Of a stretch of DNA of 64,000 nt, positions 45,488 to 54,185 are shown piece by piece. The notes under the pieces are model-generated. The model had not been told where the DNA came from, ran no database searches, and saw only the letters and a list, made by a program, of their open reading frames with translations. The stretch is from an uncultured Dysosmobacter sp. GTDB lineage: Bacteria; Bacillota; Clostridia; Oscillospirales; Oscillospiraceae. Made by a program: the position numbers and the translations under genes. The stretch lies in contig CANQPD010000008.1 of the NCBI GenBank assembly GCA_947625655.1, forward strand, positions 40,715 to 104,714, in the 5' to 3' direction. Within the stretch, counting starts at the first letter, position 1; each line of letters opens with the position of its first letter.

Positions 45488-48400
45488 ATGCTGGAATATG
45501 ACCAGAAAAACTTCCCTTTGTACGATCCCCGCTTTGAGCACGACGCCTGCGGCATCGGCGCGGTGGTGGACCTGCGGGGCCGCAAAAGCTGCCAGACCGT
45601 GGACGACGCGCTGAAGATCGTGGAAAAGCTGGAGCACCGCGCCGGCAAGGACGCCGCCGGCGAGACCGGCGACGGCGTGGGACTGATGCTCCAGGTCCCC
45701 CACAAGCTGATGGTCAGGGCCGCGGCCGCCGAGGGCATCACCCTGGGCGAGGCCCGGGACTATGGCGTGGGCATGTTCTTCTTCCCCAACAACGATCTCA
45801 AGCGCGCCCAGGCCAAGAAGATGATGGAGATTATCGTGGCCAAGGAGGGCATGGAGTTCCTGGGCTGGCGGGACGTGCCCACCCATCCCGAGGTCCTGGG
45901 CGAAAAGGCCCGCTCCTGCATGCCCACCATCTGCCAGTGCTTTGTCAGGCGCCCGGCGGACTGCGCCCGGGGGCTGGACTTCGACCGGAAGCTGTACGTC
46001 GCCCGCCGGGTGTTCGAACAGTCCAACATCAACACCTACATCCCCTCCTTCTCCAGCCGGACCATCGTCTACAAGGGCATGTTCCTGGTGGGGCAGCTGC
46101 GGAAGTTCTACGCCGACCTGACCGACCCGGACTGCGAGAGCGCCATCGCCCTGGTCCACTCCCGCTTCTCCACCAACACCAACCCCAGCTGGGAGCGGGC
46201 CCACCCCAACCGCTACATCATGCACAACGGCGAGATCAACACCATCCGGGGCAACGTGGACCGCATGCTGGCCCGGGAGGAGACCATGACATCCACCCTG
46301 ATGGACGAGGACATGGACAAGATCCTGCCGGTGGTGGACCAGAGCGGCTCCGACAGCTCCATGCTGGACAACACCCTGGAATTTTTGATGATGAACGGCA
46401 TCGAGCTGCCCCAGGCGGTGATGATGACCATTCCCGAGCCCTGGGCCAACGACAAGAAGATGGACCGGGCCAAGCGGGACTTCTACCACTACTACGCCAC
46501 CATGATGGAGCCCTGGGACGGCCCGGCGGCCATCGTCTTTTCCGACGGCGACACCGTGGGCGCGGTGCTGGACCGCAACGGCCTGCGGCCCTGCCGCTGG
46601 TATCTCACCAGCGATGAGAAGCTGATCCTCTCCTCCGAGGTGGGCGTGCTGGACATCCCCCCGGAGAAGATCGTGAAGAAATCCCGTCTCCAGCCCGGCA
46701 AGATGCTGCTGGCGGACCTGCGGGAGGGCCGCCTGGTGGACGACAACGAGATCAAGCACCGCTACGCCGCCCAGCAGCCCTACGGCGAGTGGCTGGACGC
46801 CCATCTGGTATACCTGCGGGATCTCCCCATCCCCAACAAGCGGGTGGAGACCCACTCCCAGGAGCTGCGGGACCGGCTGTACAAGGCCTTCGGCTACACC
46901 TATGAGGAGGTCAAGGACTCCATCCTGCCCATGGCCCGGGACGGCGCCGAGCCCACCTCCGCCATGGGCGTGGACACCCCGCTGGCGGTGCTCAGCGAGC
47001 ACCACCAGCCCCTGTTCAACTACTTCAAGCAGCTCTTCGCCCAGGTGACCAACCCGCCCATGGACGCCATCCGGGAAGAGATCGTCACCGACACCACGGT
47101 GTACGTGGGCACCGGCGGCAACCTCCTGCAGGAAAAGGCGGAGAACTGCACCACCCTGCAGATCCACAACCCCATCCTGACCTCCGTGGATCTCATGAAG
47201 ATCCGCTACATGAACCACCCCGGCTTCCACGTGGAGACCATCTCGCTGCTGTACTACAAGTCCATGCCCCTGGAGCACGCGTTGGACCAGCTCTTCGTCA
47301 ACGTGGACCGGGCCTATAAGCACGGGGCCAACATCCTGATCCTGTCCGACCGGGGCGTGGATGAAAACCACGTGGCCATCCCCTCCCTGCTGGCGGTCAG
47401 CGCCCTGGAGCAGTACCTGGTCCGCACCAAGAAGCGCACCGCCGTCTCCATGATCCTGGAGAGCGCGGAGCCCCGGGACGTCCACCACTTCGCCACCCTC
47501 CTGGGCTACGGCGCCCAGGCCATCAACCCCTATCTCGCCCAGGAGTGTGTGGAGGAGCTGGTGTCCCTGGGTCTTCTGGACAAGGACCCCGGCGCGGCGG
47601 TGAACGACTACAACAGCGCCATCCTCCACGGCATCGTGAAGATCGCCTCCAAAATGGGCATCTCCACCATCCAGTCCTACCAGTCCGCCCAGATCTTCGA
47701 GTGCGTGGGCATCAACCGCGCGGTGGTGGACAAGTACTTCACCAACACCGTCTCCCGGGTGGAGGGCATCGGCCTGGAGGAGATCGGCGAGGGCGTGGAG
47801 TGGAACCACAACCAGGCCTTCGATCCCCTGGGCCTGGGCTTTGACTCCACCCTGGACTCCATGGGCGCCCACAAGCTGCGCTCCGGCCCCGATAAAGAGG
47901 ACCACATGTACAGCCCCCGGACCATCCTGCTGCTGCAAAAAGCCGCCCGGGAGGGCAGCTACGAGACCTTCAAGGAGTACTCCGCCCTGGTGGACTTCGC
48001 CGACAAGCCCCACACCCTGCGGGGGCTGCTGGGCTTCCAGTTTGACGAAAACGGTGGTATCCCCATCGACGAGGTGGAGAGCGCGGAATCCATCGTCAGG
48101 CGCTTCAAGACCGGCGCCATGAGCTACGGCTCCATCTCCCAGGAGGCCCACGAGTGCATGGCCATCGCCATGAACCGCATCGGCGGCAAGTCCAACTCCG
48201 GCGAGGGCGGCGAGGCCGCGGAGCGCCTCCACGACGAGCGCTGCTCCGCCATCAAGCAGATCGCCTCCGGCCGCTTCGGCGTCACCAGCGAGTATCTGTG
48301 CAGCGCCCAGGAAATCCAGATCAAGATGGCCCAGGGCGCCAAGCCCGGCGAGGGCGGCCACCTCCCCGGCAAAAAGGTCTACCCCTGGATCGCCAAAACC

Positions 48401-50020
48401 CGCTGCTCCACCCCCGGCGTAACGCTGATCTCTCCCCCGCCCCACCACGACATCTACTCCATCGAGGACCTGGCCCAGCTGATCTACGACATGAAAAACG
48501 CCAACCGGAATGCCCGCGTCAGTGTGAAGCTGGTCAGCGAGGCGGGCGTGGGCACCATCGCCGCGGGCGTTGCCAAGGCAGGTGCCCAGGTGGTGCTGAT
48601 CTCCGGCCACGACGGCGGCACCGGCGCGGCCCCCAAGAGCTCCATCCAGGGGGCGGGCCTGCCCTGGGAGCTGGGCGTGGCGGAGGCCCACCAGACCCTG
48701 ATCCAGAACGGCCTCAGGACCCAGGTGGTCATCGAGGCCGACGGCAAGCTGATGACCGGCCGGGACGTGGCCATCGCCTGCATGCTGGGGGCGGAGGAAT
48801 TCGGCTTCGCCACCGCGCCGCTGGTGACCCTGGGCTGCTGCATGATGCGGGTGTGCAACCTGGACACCTGCCCCGCCGGCATCGCCACCCAGAACCCCCA
48901 GCTGCGCAAGCGGTTTTCCGGCAAGCCGGAGTACATCATCAACTTCATGTACTTCGTGGCCCAGGAGCTGCGGGAGTATATGGCGAAGCTGGGCATCCGC
49001 ACCGTTGACGAGCTGGTGGGCCGCAGCGACCTGCTGCGGGTCCGGGACAAGCTGGTAACCCACCGGGCGGAGACCCTGGATCTCAGCCGCCTGCTCCACA
49101 ACCCCTACGGAGACCACGTCCCCCACTTCGACCCCAAGACCGTCTACGACTTCCACCTGGAGAAGACCGTGGACATGAGCGTCCTGGTGGAGAAGCTGGG
49201 CCGCAGCCTGAAGGGCAAAAAGTCCGGCAGGCTGGACCTGCAGGTCTCCTCCACGGACCGCTCCTTCGGCACCCTGTTCGGCTCCGAGATCACCCGGGCC
49301 TGCGGCAATTCCCTGCCGGACGACAGCTATGTCGTCACCTGCCACGGCGGCGGCGGGCAGTCCTTCGGCGCCTTTATCCCCAAGGGATTGACCCTGGCCC
49401 TGGAGGGCGACTGCAACGACGGCCTGGGCAAGGGCCTCTCCGGCGGCAAGCTCATCGTCTATCCCCCCAAGGGCAGCACCTTTGACCCCGGCGAGAACAT
49501 CATCGTGGGCAACGTGGCCCTGTACGGCGCCACCTCCGGCCGGGCGTTCATCTCCGGCGTGGCCGGCGAGCGGTTCTGCGTCCGCAACTCCGGCGCGGTG
49601 GCCGTTGTGGAGGGCGTGGGCGACCACGGCTGCGAATACATGACCGGCGGCCGCTGTGTCATCCTGGGCAAGACCGGCAAAAACTTCGCGGCGGGCATGT
49701 CCGGCGGTATCGCCTATGTGCTGGACGAGAACCACGACCTCTATATGCGCCTCAACAAAGAGCAGGTCCTGACGGACACCCTGACGGAGTCCCACGACAT
49801 CCAGGAGCTGCGCTCTTTGATCGAAGAACACGTGGCCGCCACCGGCTCCCCCCGGGGCAGGCAGATTTTGGCGGCGTTCCACTCCTACATCCCCTGCTTC
49901 AAGAAGGTCATGCCCAAGGACTATGACCGGATGCTGCGCTCCATCGCCCAGTACGAGGAAAAGGGCATGAGCCGGGAGCAGGCGGAGATCGAGGCGTTTT
50001 ACGCCAACACCAGGGCTTGA
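45488..50020 (+). CDS. gltB: Glutamate synthase large subunit
   Basis: 1510 residues from the ATG at 45488 (AAAAGGAG 8 nt upstream). After a 20-residue propeptide the nucleophile Cys21 (DACGIGAVVD) begins the class II amidotransferase domain. Central and FMN-binding domains follow (GHDGGTGAAPKSSI near residue 1040), with the 3Fe-4S cysteines in CCMMRVCNLDTCPAGIATQ, and a C-terminal beta-helix with many Gly repeats. It converts glutamine and 2-oxoglutarate to two glutamates using electrons from GltD. Confidence 0.96.
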   Translation: MLEYDQKNFPLYDPRFEHDACGIGAVVDLRGRKSCQTVDDALKIVEKLEHRAGKDAAGETGDGVGLMLQVPHKLMVRAAAAEGITLGEARDYGVGMFFFPNNDLKRAQAKKMMEIIVAKEGMEFLGWRDVPTHPEVLGEKARSCMPTICQCFVRRPADCARGLDFDRKLYVARRVFEQSNINTYIPSFSSRTIVYKGMFLVGQLRKFYADLTDPDCESAIALVHSRFSTNTNPSWERAHPNRYIMHNGEINTIRGNVDRMLAREETMTSTLMDEDMDKILPVVDQSGSDSSMLDNTLEFLMMNGIELPQAVMMTIPEPWANDKKMDRAKRDFYHYYATMMEPWDGPAAIVFSDGDTVGAVLDRNGLRPCRWYLTSDEKLILSSEVGVLDIPPEKIVKKSRLQPGKMLLADLREGRLVDDNEIKHRYAAQQPYGEWLDAHLVYLRDLPIPNKRVETHSQELRDRLYKAFGYTYEEVKDSILPMARDGAEPTSAMGVDTPLAVLSEHHQPLFNYFKQLFAQVTNPPMDAIREEIVTDTTVYVGTGGNLLQEKAENCTTLQIHNPILTSVDLMKIRYMNHPGFHVETISLLYYKSMPLEHALDQLFVNVDRAYKHGANILILSDRGVDENHVAIPSLLAVSALEQYLVRTKKRTAVSMILESAEPRDVHHFATLLGYGAQAINPYLAQECVEELVSLGLLDKDPGAAVNDYNSAILHGIVKIASKMGISTIQSYQSAQIFECVGINRAVVDKYFTNTVSRVEGIGLEEIGEGVEWNHNQAFDPLGLGFDSTLDSMGAHKLRSGPDKEDHMYSPRTILLLQKAAREGSYETFKEYSALVDFADKPHTLRGLLGFQFDENGGIPIDEVESAESIVRRFKTGAMSYGSISQEAHECMAIAMNRIGGKSNSGEGGEAAERLHDERCSAIKQIASGRFGVTSEYLCSAQEIQIKMAQGAKPGEGGHLPGKKVYPWIAKTRCSTPGVTLISPPPHHDIYSIEDLAQLIYDMKNANRNARVSVKLVSEAGVGTIAAGVAKAGAQVVLISGHDGGTGAAPKSSIQGAGLPWELGVAEAHQTLIQNGLRTQVVIEADGKLMTGRDVAIACMLGAEEFGFATAPLVTLGCCMMRVCNLDTCPAGIATQNPQLRKRFSGKPEYIINFMYFVAQELREYMAKLGIRTVDELVGRSDLLRVRDKLVTHRAETLDLSRLLHNPYGDHVPHFDPKTVYDFHLEKTVDMSVLVEKLGRSLKGKKSGRLDLQVSSTDRSFGTLFGSEITRACGNSLPDDSYVVTCHGGGGQSFGAFIPKGLTLALEGDCNDGLGKGLSGGKLIVYPPKGSTFDPGENIIVGNVALYGATSGRAFISGVAGERFCVRNSGAVAVVEGVGDHGCEYMTGGRCVILGKTGKNFAAGMSGGIAYVLDENHDLYMRLNKEQVLTDTLTESHDIQELRSLIEEHVAATGSPRGRQILAAFHSYIPCFKKVMPKDYDRMLRSIAQYEEKGMSREQAEIEAFYANTRA

Positions 50021-50038
50021 GAGAGGAGGACGAACACC

Positions 50039-51436
50039 ATGGGAAAGACAACCGGATTTTTGGAATATGTCCGCAAAGACGACCCCGCCCGGCCCCCGGA
50101 GGAGCGGGTGGGCGACTGGAACGAGTTCCATCTCGCCCTCCCCAACGCCGCCCGGGAGCAGCAGGGCGGCCGCTGCATGAACTGCGGCGTGCCCTACTGC
50201 CAGACCGGCATGATGTGGGAGGGGAAAGCCTTCGGCTGCCCCCTCCACAACCTGATCCCCGAGTGGAACGACATGATCTTCGCGGGCAACCGCTCCCACG
50301 CTCTGAGCCGCCTGCTGAAGACCAACAACTTTCCGGAGTTCACCGGCCGGGTGTGCCCCGCCCCCTGCGAGCGGGCCTGCATCTGCGGCATCTACGGCGA
50401 CGCCGTCACCGTCCGGGACAACGAGCTGTGCATCATTGAGGAGGCCTTCGCCTCCAAGGCCATCAAGCGCCGCCGTCCGCCCCAGTGGTCGGGCAGGAAG
50501 GTCTGCGTGGTGGGCTCCGGCCCGGCGGGCCTGGCGGCGGCGGACCAGCTGAACCACCGGGGACACTCCGTCACGGTGGTGGAAAAGGAGGAGCGGCCCG
50601 GCGGCCTTTTGACCTACGGCATCCCCAACATGAAGCTGCCCAAGGACGTGGTGAAGCGCCGCGTCGACCTGATGACTGACGAGGGCGTCAGCTTCGTCTG
50701 CGGCGTGGACGCCTCCGACCCCAAGACCGCCCGGCGGCTGCTGGCGGAGTATGACGCGGTGATCCTGTGCTGCGGCGCGGGCAGGCCCCGCCCCCTGGGC
50801 CTGGACACCGCCGGCGTCTCCGGCGTGTTCTACGGCACGGAGTACCTGAAAGCCGCCGTGGAGCGCCACATCTTCGGCAAAGCCCCCAGCCTTCCCACGG
50901 CGGAGGGCCGGGACGTGGTCATCATCGGCACCGGCGACACTGCCAGCGACTGCGTGGCCACCGCCCTGCGGGAGAGGGCCGCCTCCGTCACCCAGCTGGT
51001 GCGCCGCCCGGAGAGCGACTATCTGAAAAACGGCGCCCTCCCCCTGGATTACGCCCATGAGGAGGCCCTGGCCGTCACCGGAAAGGACCCCCGCCGCTTC
51101 GGCGTACAGATCCAGTCCCTGGTGACGGACGAAGCCGGGGCCCTTACCGCCGTCGTCACCACCGACGGCGACACCCTCCCCTGTTCCCTGCTGATCGCCG
51201 CCACCGGCTTTGCCGGGTGCGAGGAGAATGTGTGCGCCGCCTTTGGTGTAGAGACGGACAGGACCGTCCGCACCCGGGAGGGCAGCTTTGCCACCAGCGT
51301 GGAGAAGGTCTTCGCCGCCGGCGACATGCGCCGGGGCCAGTCCCTGGTGGTATGGGCCATCGCCGAGGGCCGGGCCGCCGCCGCGGAGGTGGACGAGTAC
51401 CTGATCGGGTACACGAACCTGGTGCGGACGATGTGA
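50039..51436 (+). CDS. gltD: Glutamate synthase small subunit
   Basis: 465 residues, 18 bp after gltB. An N-terminal 4Fe-4S region (CMNCGVPYC, later CPAPCERAC), then FAD-binding VVGSGPAGLAAADQLNHRGH and a NADPH-type Rossmann domain (VVIIGTGDTASDC). It feeds electrons from NADPH to GltB. Confidence 0.95.
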   Translation: MGKTTGFLEYVRKDDPARPPEERVGDWNEFHLALPNAAREQQGGRCMNCGVPYCQTGMMWEGKAFGCPLHNLIPEWNDMIFAGNRSHALSRLLKTNNFPEFTGRVCPAPCERACICGIYGDAVTVRDNELCIIEEAFASKAIKRRRPPQWSGRKVCVVGSGPAGLAAADQLNHRGHSVTVVEKEERPGGLLTYGIPNMKLPKDVVKRRVDLMTDEGVSFVCGVDASDPKTARRLLAEYDAVILCCGAGRPRPLGLDTAGVSGVFYGTEYLKAAVERHIFGKAPSLPTAEGRDVVIIGTGDTASDCVATALRERAASVTQLVRRPESDYLKNGALPLDYAHEEALAVTGKDPRRFGVQIQSLVTDEAGALTAVVTTDGDTLPCSLLIAATGFAGCEENVCAAFGVETDRTVRTREGSFATSVEKVFAAGDMRRGQSLVVWAIAEGRAAAAEVDEYLIGYTNLVRTM

Positions 51437-51660
51437 ACGAATGGACAATTGATAATTGATAATTGACAATTGACAATTGACAATTGATAATGAAGGTATT
51501 CGCCTGCGGCGAATGATTTTAAATAGCCGCCGCAGGCGGCAGCATTGGTCTCCCGCTAATTATCAATTATGCATTATCAATTATTAATTGTCAGATTATA
51601 TAATTCTCGGAGAACTTTTTTGACAAATCCGTGCGTTTCTTGGCAAAACCGCCCATTGAC
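51437..51660. repeat. A/T-rich tandem and inverted repeats between gltD and amt
   Basis: Repeats of GACAATTGA and TAATTGA units (51444-51490), a GCCGCAGGCGGC-type hairpin (51501-51540), then TAATTATCAATTATGCATTATCAATTATTAATTGTC in inverted relation to the first block. No ORF. The pattern is that of a small inverted-repeat element. Confidence 0.55.
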
Positions 51661-51676
51661 TGGGTATGACCTCCTG

Positions 51677-51747
51677 TGGTAAAGTCATACCATCGAAAAG
51701 GCAAGGGCGCCTGAGAGAGTCGATCTCTCCGGCGCCCCTGCCTTTTT
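51677..51747 (+). promoter_or_regulatory. amt leader: candidate ANTAR antiterminator with attenuator
   Basis: Hairpin 1 TGGTA-AAGTCA-TACCA (51677-51692) and hairpin 2 GGC-AAGGGC-GCC (51700-51711) both have six-base loops. The second has A at position 1 and G at position 4, the ANTAR rule; the first has A1 but not G4. Hairpin 2 shares its bases with the 5' arm of an intrinsic terminator (51700-51742 plus T5), so the two structures exclude each other. Confidence 0.6.
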
Positions 51748-51779
51748 CGTTCGTGTGTGTTTTTTGAGGAGGGAAATTT

Positions 51780-53486
51780 ATGTATTCAGCTGTCAACACC
51801 ATTTGGGTCCTGTTGGGCGCGGCCCTGGTCTTCCTGATGCAGGCGGGCTTCGCCATGTGCGAGGCGGGCTTTACCCGGGCCAAGAACACCGGCAACATCC
51901 TGATGAAAAACCTGATGGACTTCTGCATCGGCACCCCCACCTACTGGATCCTGGGCTTCGGCCTCATGTTCGCGGGCTCCGGCGCCATCATCGGCGGCCT
52001 GGACCCCTTTGTCCGGGGCGATTACGCCGCCATCCTGCCGGAGGGCGTGCCCCTGTTCGCCTACCTGATCTTCCAGACCGTCTTCTGCGCCACCTCCGCC
52101 ACCATCGTCTCCGGCTCCATGGCGGAGCGCACCAAGTTCGTCTCCTACTGCATCTACTCCTTCTGCATCTCCGCGTTCATCTACCCCATCTCCGGCCACT
52201 GGATCTGGGGCGGCGGCTGGCTTGCCCAGATGGGCTTCCACGACTTCGCCGGCTCCACCGCCGTGCACATGGTGGGCGGCATCTGCGCCTGCATCGGCGC
52301 CGCCATCCTGGGGCCCCGCATCGGCAAGTACGACAAGGACGGCAAGCCCCGGGCCATTCTGGGCCACAACCTGTCCCTGGGCGCCCTGGGCGTGTTCATC
52401 CTGTGGTTCTGCTGGTTCGGCTTCAACGGCGCCTCCACCGTCAGCATGACGGGAGACGACACCCTGGTCTCCGCGGGCCTCATCTTCGTCAACACCAACA
52501 TGGCCGCCGCCGTTGCCAGCTGCGTCACCATGATCTACACCTGGCTCCGCTATAAGAAGCCCGACGTGGGCATGACCCTCAACGCCGCCCTGGCGGGCCT
52601 GGTGGCCATCACCGCCGGGTGCGACATGGTCTCCGTCGCCGGCGCCGCCATCATCGGCGTCGCAGCCGGATTGCTGCTGCCCATCTCCGTCAACTTCTTC
52701 GACTCCGTGCTGAAGATCGACGACCCCGTGGGCGCCATCTCCGTCCACGGCGTCTGCGGCGCCGCCGGCACCATCCTCACCGGACTGCTGTCCACCTCCG
52801 AGGGCCTGTTCTACGGCCACGGCGCCCACTTCCTGCTGGTGCAGTGCGCCGGCGTCCTGGCCACCGCCATCTGGGCCGCCGTTATGATCACCATTGTCTT
52901 CCTGATCCTGAAGCACACCATCGGCCTGCGGGTCTCCGCCGAGGAGGAGCTGAAGGGCCTGGACATCACCGAGCACGGCCTGCCCTCCGCTTACGGTGGC
53001 TTCGCCTTCGTCTATGACGACACCCCTGACGGCCTGGAAATCCCCGCGGGCAGTGTCCCCGTGCAGGAGGCCGTTCCCGTGGAGGTGGCTCCCTCCGCCG
53101 TGGACTCCGCTCCCGTGGGCGGCGTGAAGATGACCAAGGTGGACATCCTCTGCAAGATGGAGCGGTTCGACGCATTGAAGCGGGCCATGTTCGACATCGG
53201 CATCACCGGAATGACCGCCGTCAACGTCATGGGCTGCGGCGAGCAGCGGGGCAAGACCGAGGGCTACTTCCGGGGCGCCAAGGTGGAGGCCACCATGCTG
53301 CCCAGCATCCAGGTCTCCATTGTCGTCAGCAAGGTCCCCGTCTCCACGGTGGTGAACACCGCCCGGAAGGTGCTGTACACCGGCAGCTTCGGCGACGGCA
53401 AGATCTTCGTCTACAACGTGGAAAACGTCATCAAGGTCCGCACCGGCGAGCAGGGCTACGACGCCCTGCAGGACGATGCCGTCTGA
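51780..53486 (+). CDS. amt: Ammonium transporter fused to a PII signal protein
   Basis: 568 residues. About eleven membrane segments of the Amt family (residues 5-400, with GFAMCEAGF and the conserved SGHWIWGGGWL region). After an Ala/Pro/Val-rich linker, residues 451-560 form a PII domain (KVDILCKMERFDALKRAM; GDGKIFVYNVENVIKVRTGE). In separate GlnK proteins this domain plugs the transporter. The T-loop keeps RGA, but the uridylylated Tyr51 position is Val, so control is by ligands only. Own terminator. Confidence 0.93.
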   Translation: MYSAVNTIWVLLGAALVFLMQAGFAMCEAGFTRAKNTGNILMKNLMDFCIGTPTYWILGFGLMFAGSGAIIGGLDPFVRGDYAAILPEGVPLFAYLIFQTVFCATSATIVSGSMAERTKFVSYCIYSFCISAFIYPISGHWIWGGGWLAQMGFHDFAGSTAVHMVGGICACIGAAILGPRIGKYDKDGKPRAILGHNLSLGALGVFILWFCWFGFNGASTVSMTGDDTLVSAGLIFVNTNMAAAVASCVTMIYTWLRYKKPDVGMTLNAALAGLVAITAGCDMVSVAGAAIIGVAAGLLLPISVNFFDSVLKIDDPVGAISVHGVCGAAGTILTGLLSTSEGLFYGHGAHFLLVQCAGVLATAIWAAVMITIVFLILKHTIGLRVSAEEELKGLDITEHGLPSAYGGFAFVYDDTPDGLEIPAGSVPVQEAVPVEVAPSAVDSAPVGGVKMTKVDILCKMERFDALKRAMFDIGITGMTAVNVMGCGEQRGKTEGYFRGAKVEATMLPSIQVSIVVSKVPVSTVVNTARKVLYTGSFGDGKIFVYNVENVIKVRTGEQGYDALQDDAV

Positions 53487-53519
53487 ATATTCCATTGCCA
53501 ACACACTCTCCCTTTGTGG

Positions 53520-53547
53520 AACGGGGGCCGCTGAAGCGGCCCCCGTT
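53520..53547 (+). terminator. amt terminator
   Basis: A 12-bp GC-rich stem (53521-53532 with 53535-53546); weak T run (CCGCTTT). Confidence 0.65.
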
Positions 53548-53614
53548 CCGCTTTCGCATAATTCCTCCCCTTTCTGGAAAAACTGACCGCAGTAAACATC
53601 CGGGAGGTTTCTCT

Positions 53615-53971
53615 ATGGACTATCTCAACGCGTTTCTCTGCGGCGGCGTCCTCTGCGCCATCGGGCAGATCCTCATTGACAAGACCCAGCTGACCCCCGC
53701 CCGCATCCTGACGGGCTATGTGGTGGCGGGCGTGCTCCTCAGCGCCCTGGGGCTGTATCAGCCCCTGGCGGACTGGGGCGGCGCGGGAGCCACCGTGCCC
53801 CTGACGGGCTTCGGCCACTCCCTGGCCAAGGGTGTGAAAAAGGCCGTTGGCGAACAGGGCTGGCTGGGCGTGTTCACCGGCGGGCTGTCCGCCACCGCCG
53901 GCGGCATCGCGGCGGCGGTGGTGTTCGGCGTGATCATGGCTTTGATCTTTAAGCCCGGTGATAAGCGGTGA
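53615..53971 (+). CDS. spoVAE: Stage V sporulation protein AE (SpoVAEb type)
   Basis: 118 residues from the ATG at 53615 (GGGAGG upstream). Three to four membrane helices and the conserved GGGVLCAIGQILIDKT and GGLSATAGGIAAAV segments match SpoVAEb, normally about 116 residues. It forms part of the inner-membrane channel for Ca-dipicolinate in spores. It is alone here, apart from spoVAD and any spoVAC. Confidence 0.92.
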   Translation: MDYLNAFLCGGVLCAIGQILIDKTQLTPARILTGYVVAGVLLSALGLYQPLADWGGAGATVPLTGFGHSLAKGVKKAVGEQGWLGVFTGGLSATAGGIAAAVVFGVIMALIFKPGDKR

Positions 53972-54028
53972 CCAGGCCCCCCGGCTTTCCCCTCTGGGGA
54001 AGACGGCCAAAGGGCCGGATAGGGTCTC

Positions 54029-54066
54029 AAAAACGCGGACGGTCTCGTCCGCGTTTTTTCTTTTTT
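54029..54066 (+). terminator. spoVAE terminator
   Basis: AAAACGCGGAC-GGTCTC-GTCCGCGTTTT hairpin with a long T run. Confidence 0.9.
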
Positions 54067-54185
54067 CCCGGCGGCCGGGGCCGCTTTATTTTGTCTCTCT
54101 TTTGTCATTATTTTGTTGTTCTTTTCCGCTGGCGGCGCGGTATACTAAACGTATCAGAAAATTCGACAGAAAGGACTGCCCCGCC

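Noticed and set aside
45470..51469. 1999-codon minus-strand open frame antisense to gltB-gltD
   Set aside because: It mirrors the codon bias of gltBD, has low-complexity His/Gly/Val-rich sequence and no ribosome site; gltB and gltD are unmistakable on the other strand.
51444..51490. CRISPR-like A/T repeats before amt
   Set aside because: Contiguous 10-bp repeats without spacers.
51786..53504. 572-codon minus-strand frame antisense to the Amt-PII gene
   Set aside because: Shadow of a high-GC gene; Gly/Asp/His-rich composition with no family features.
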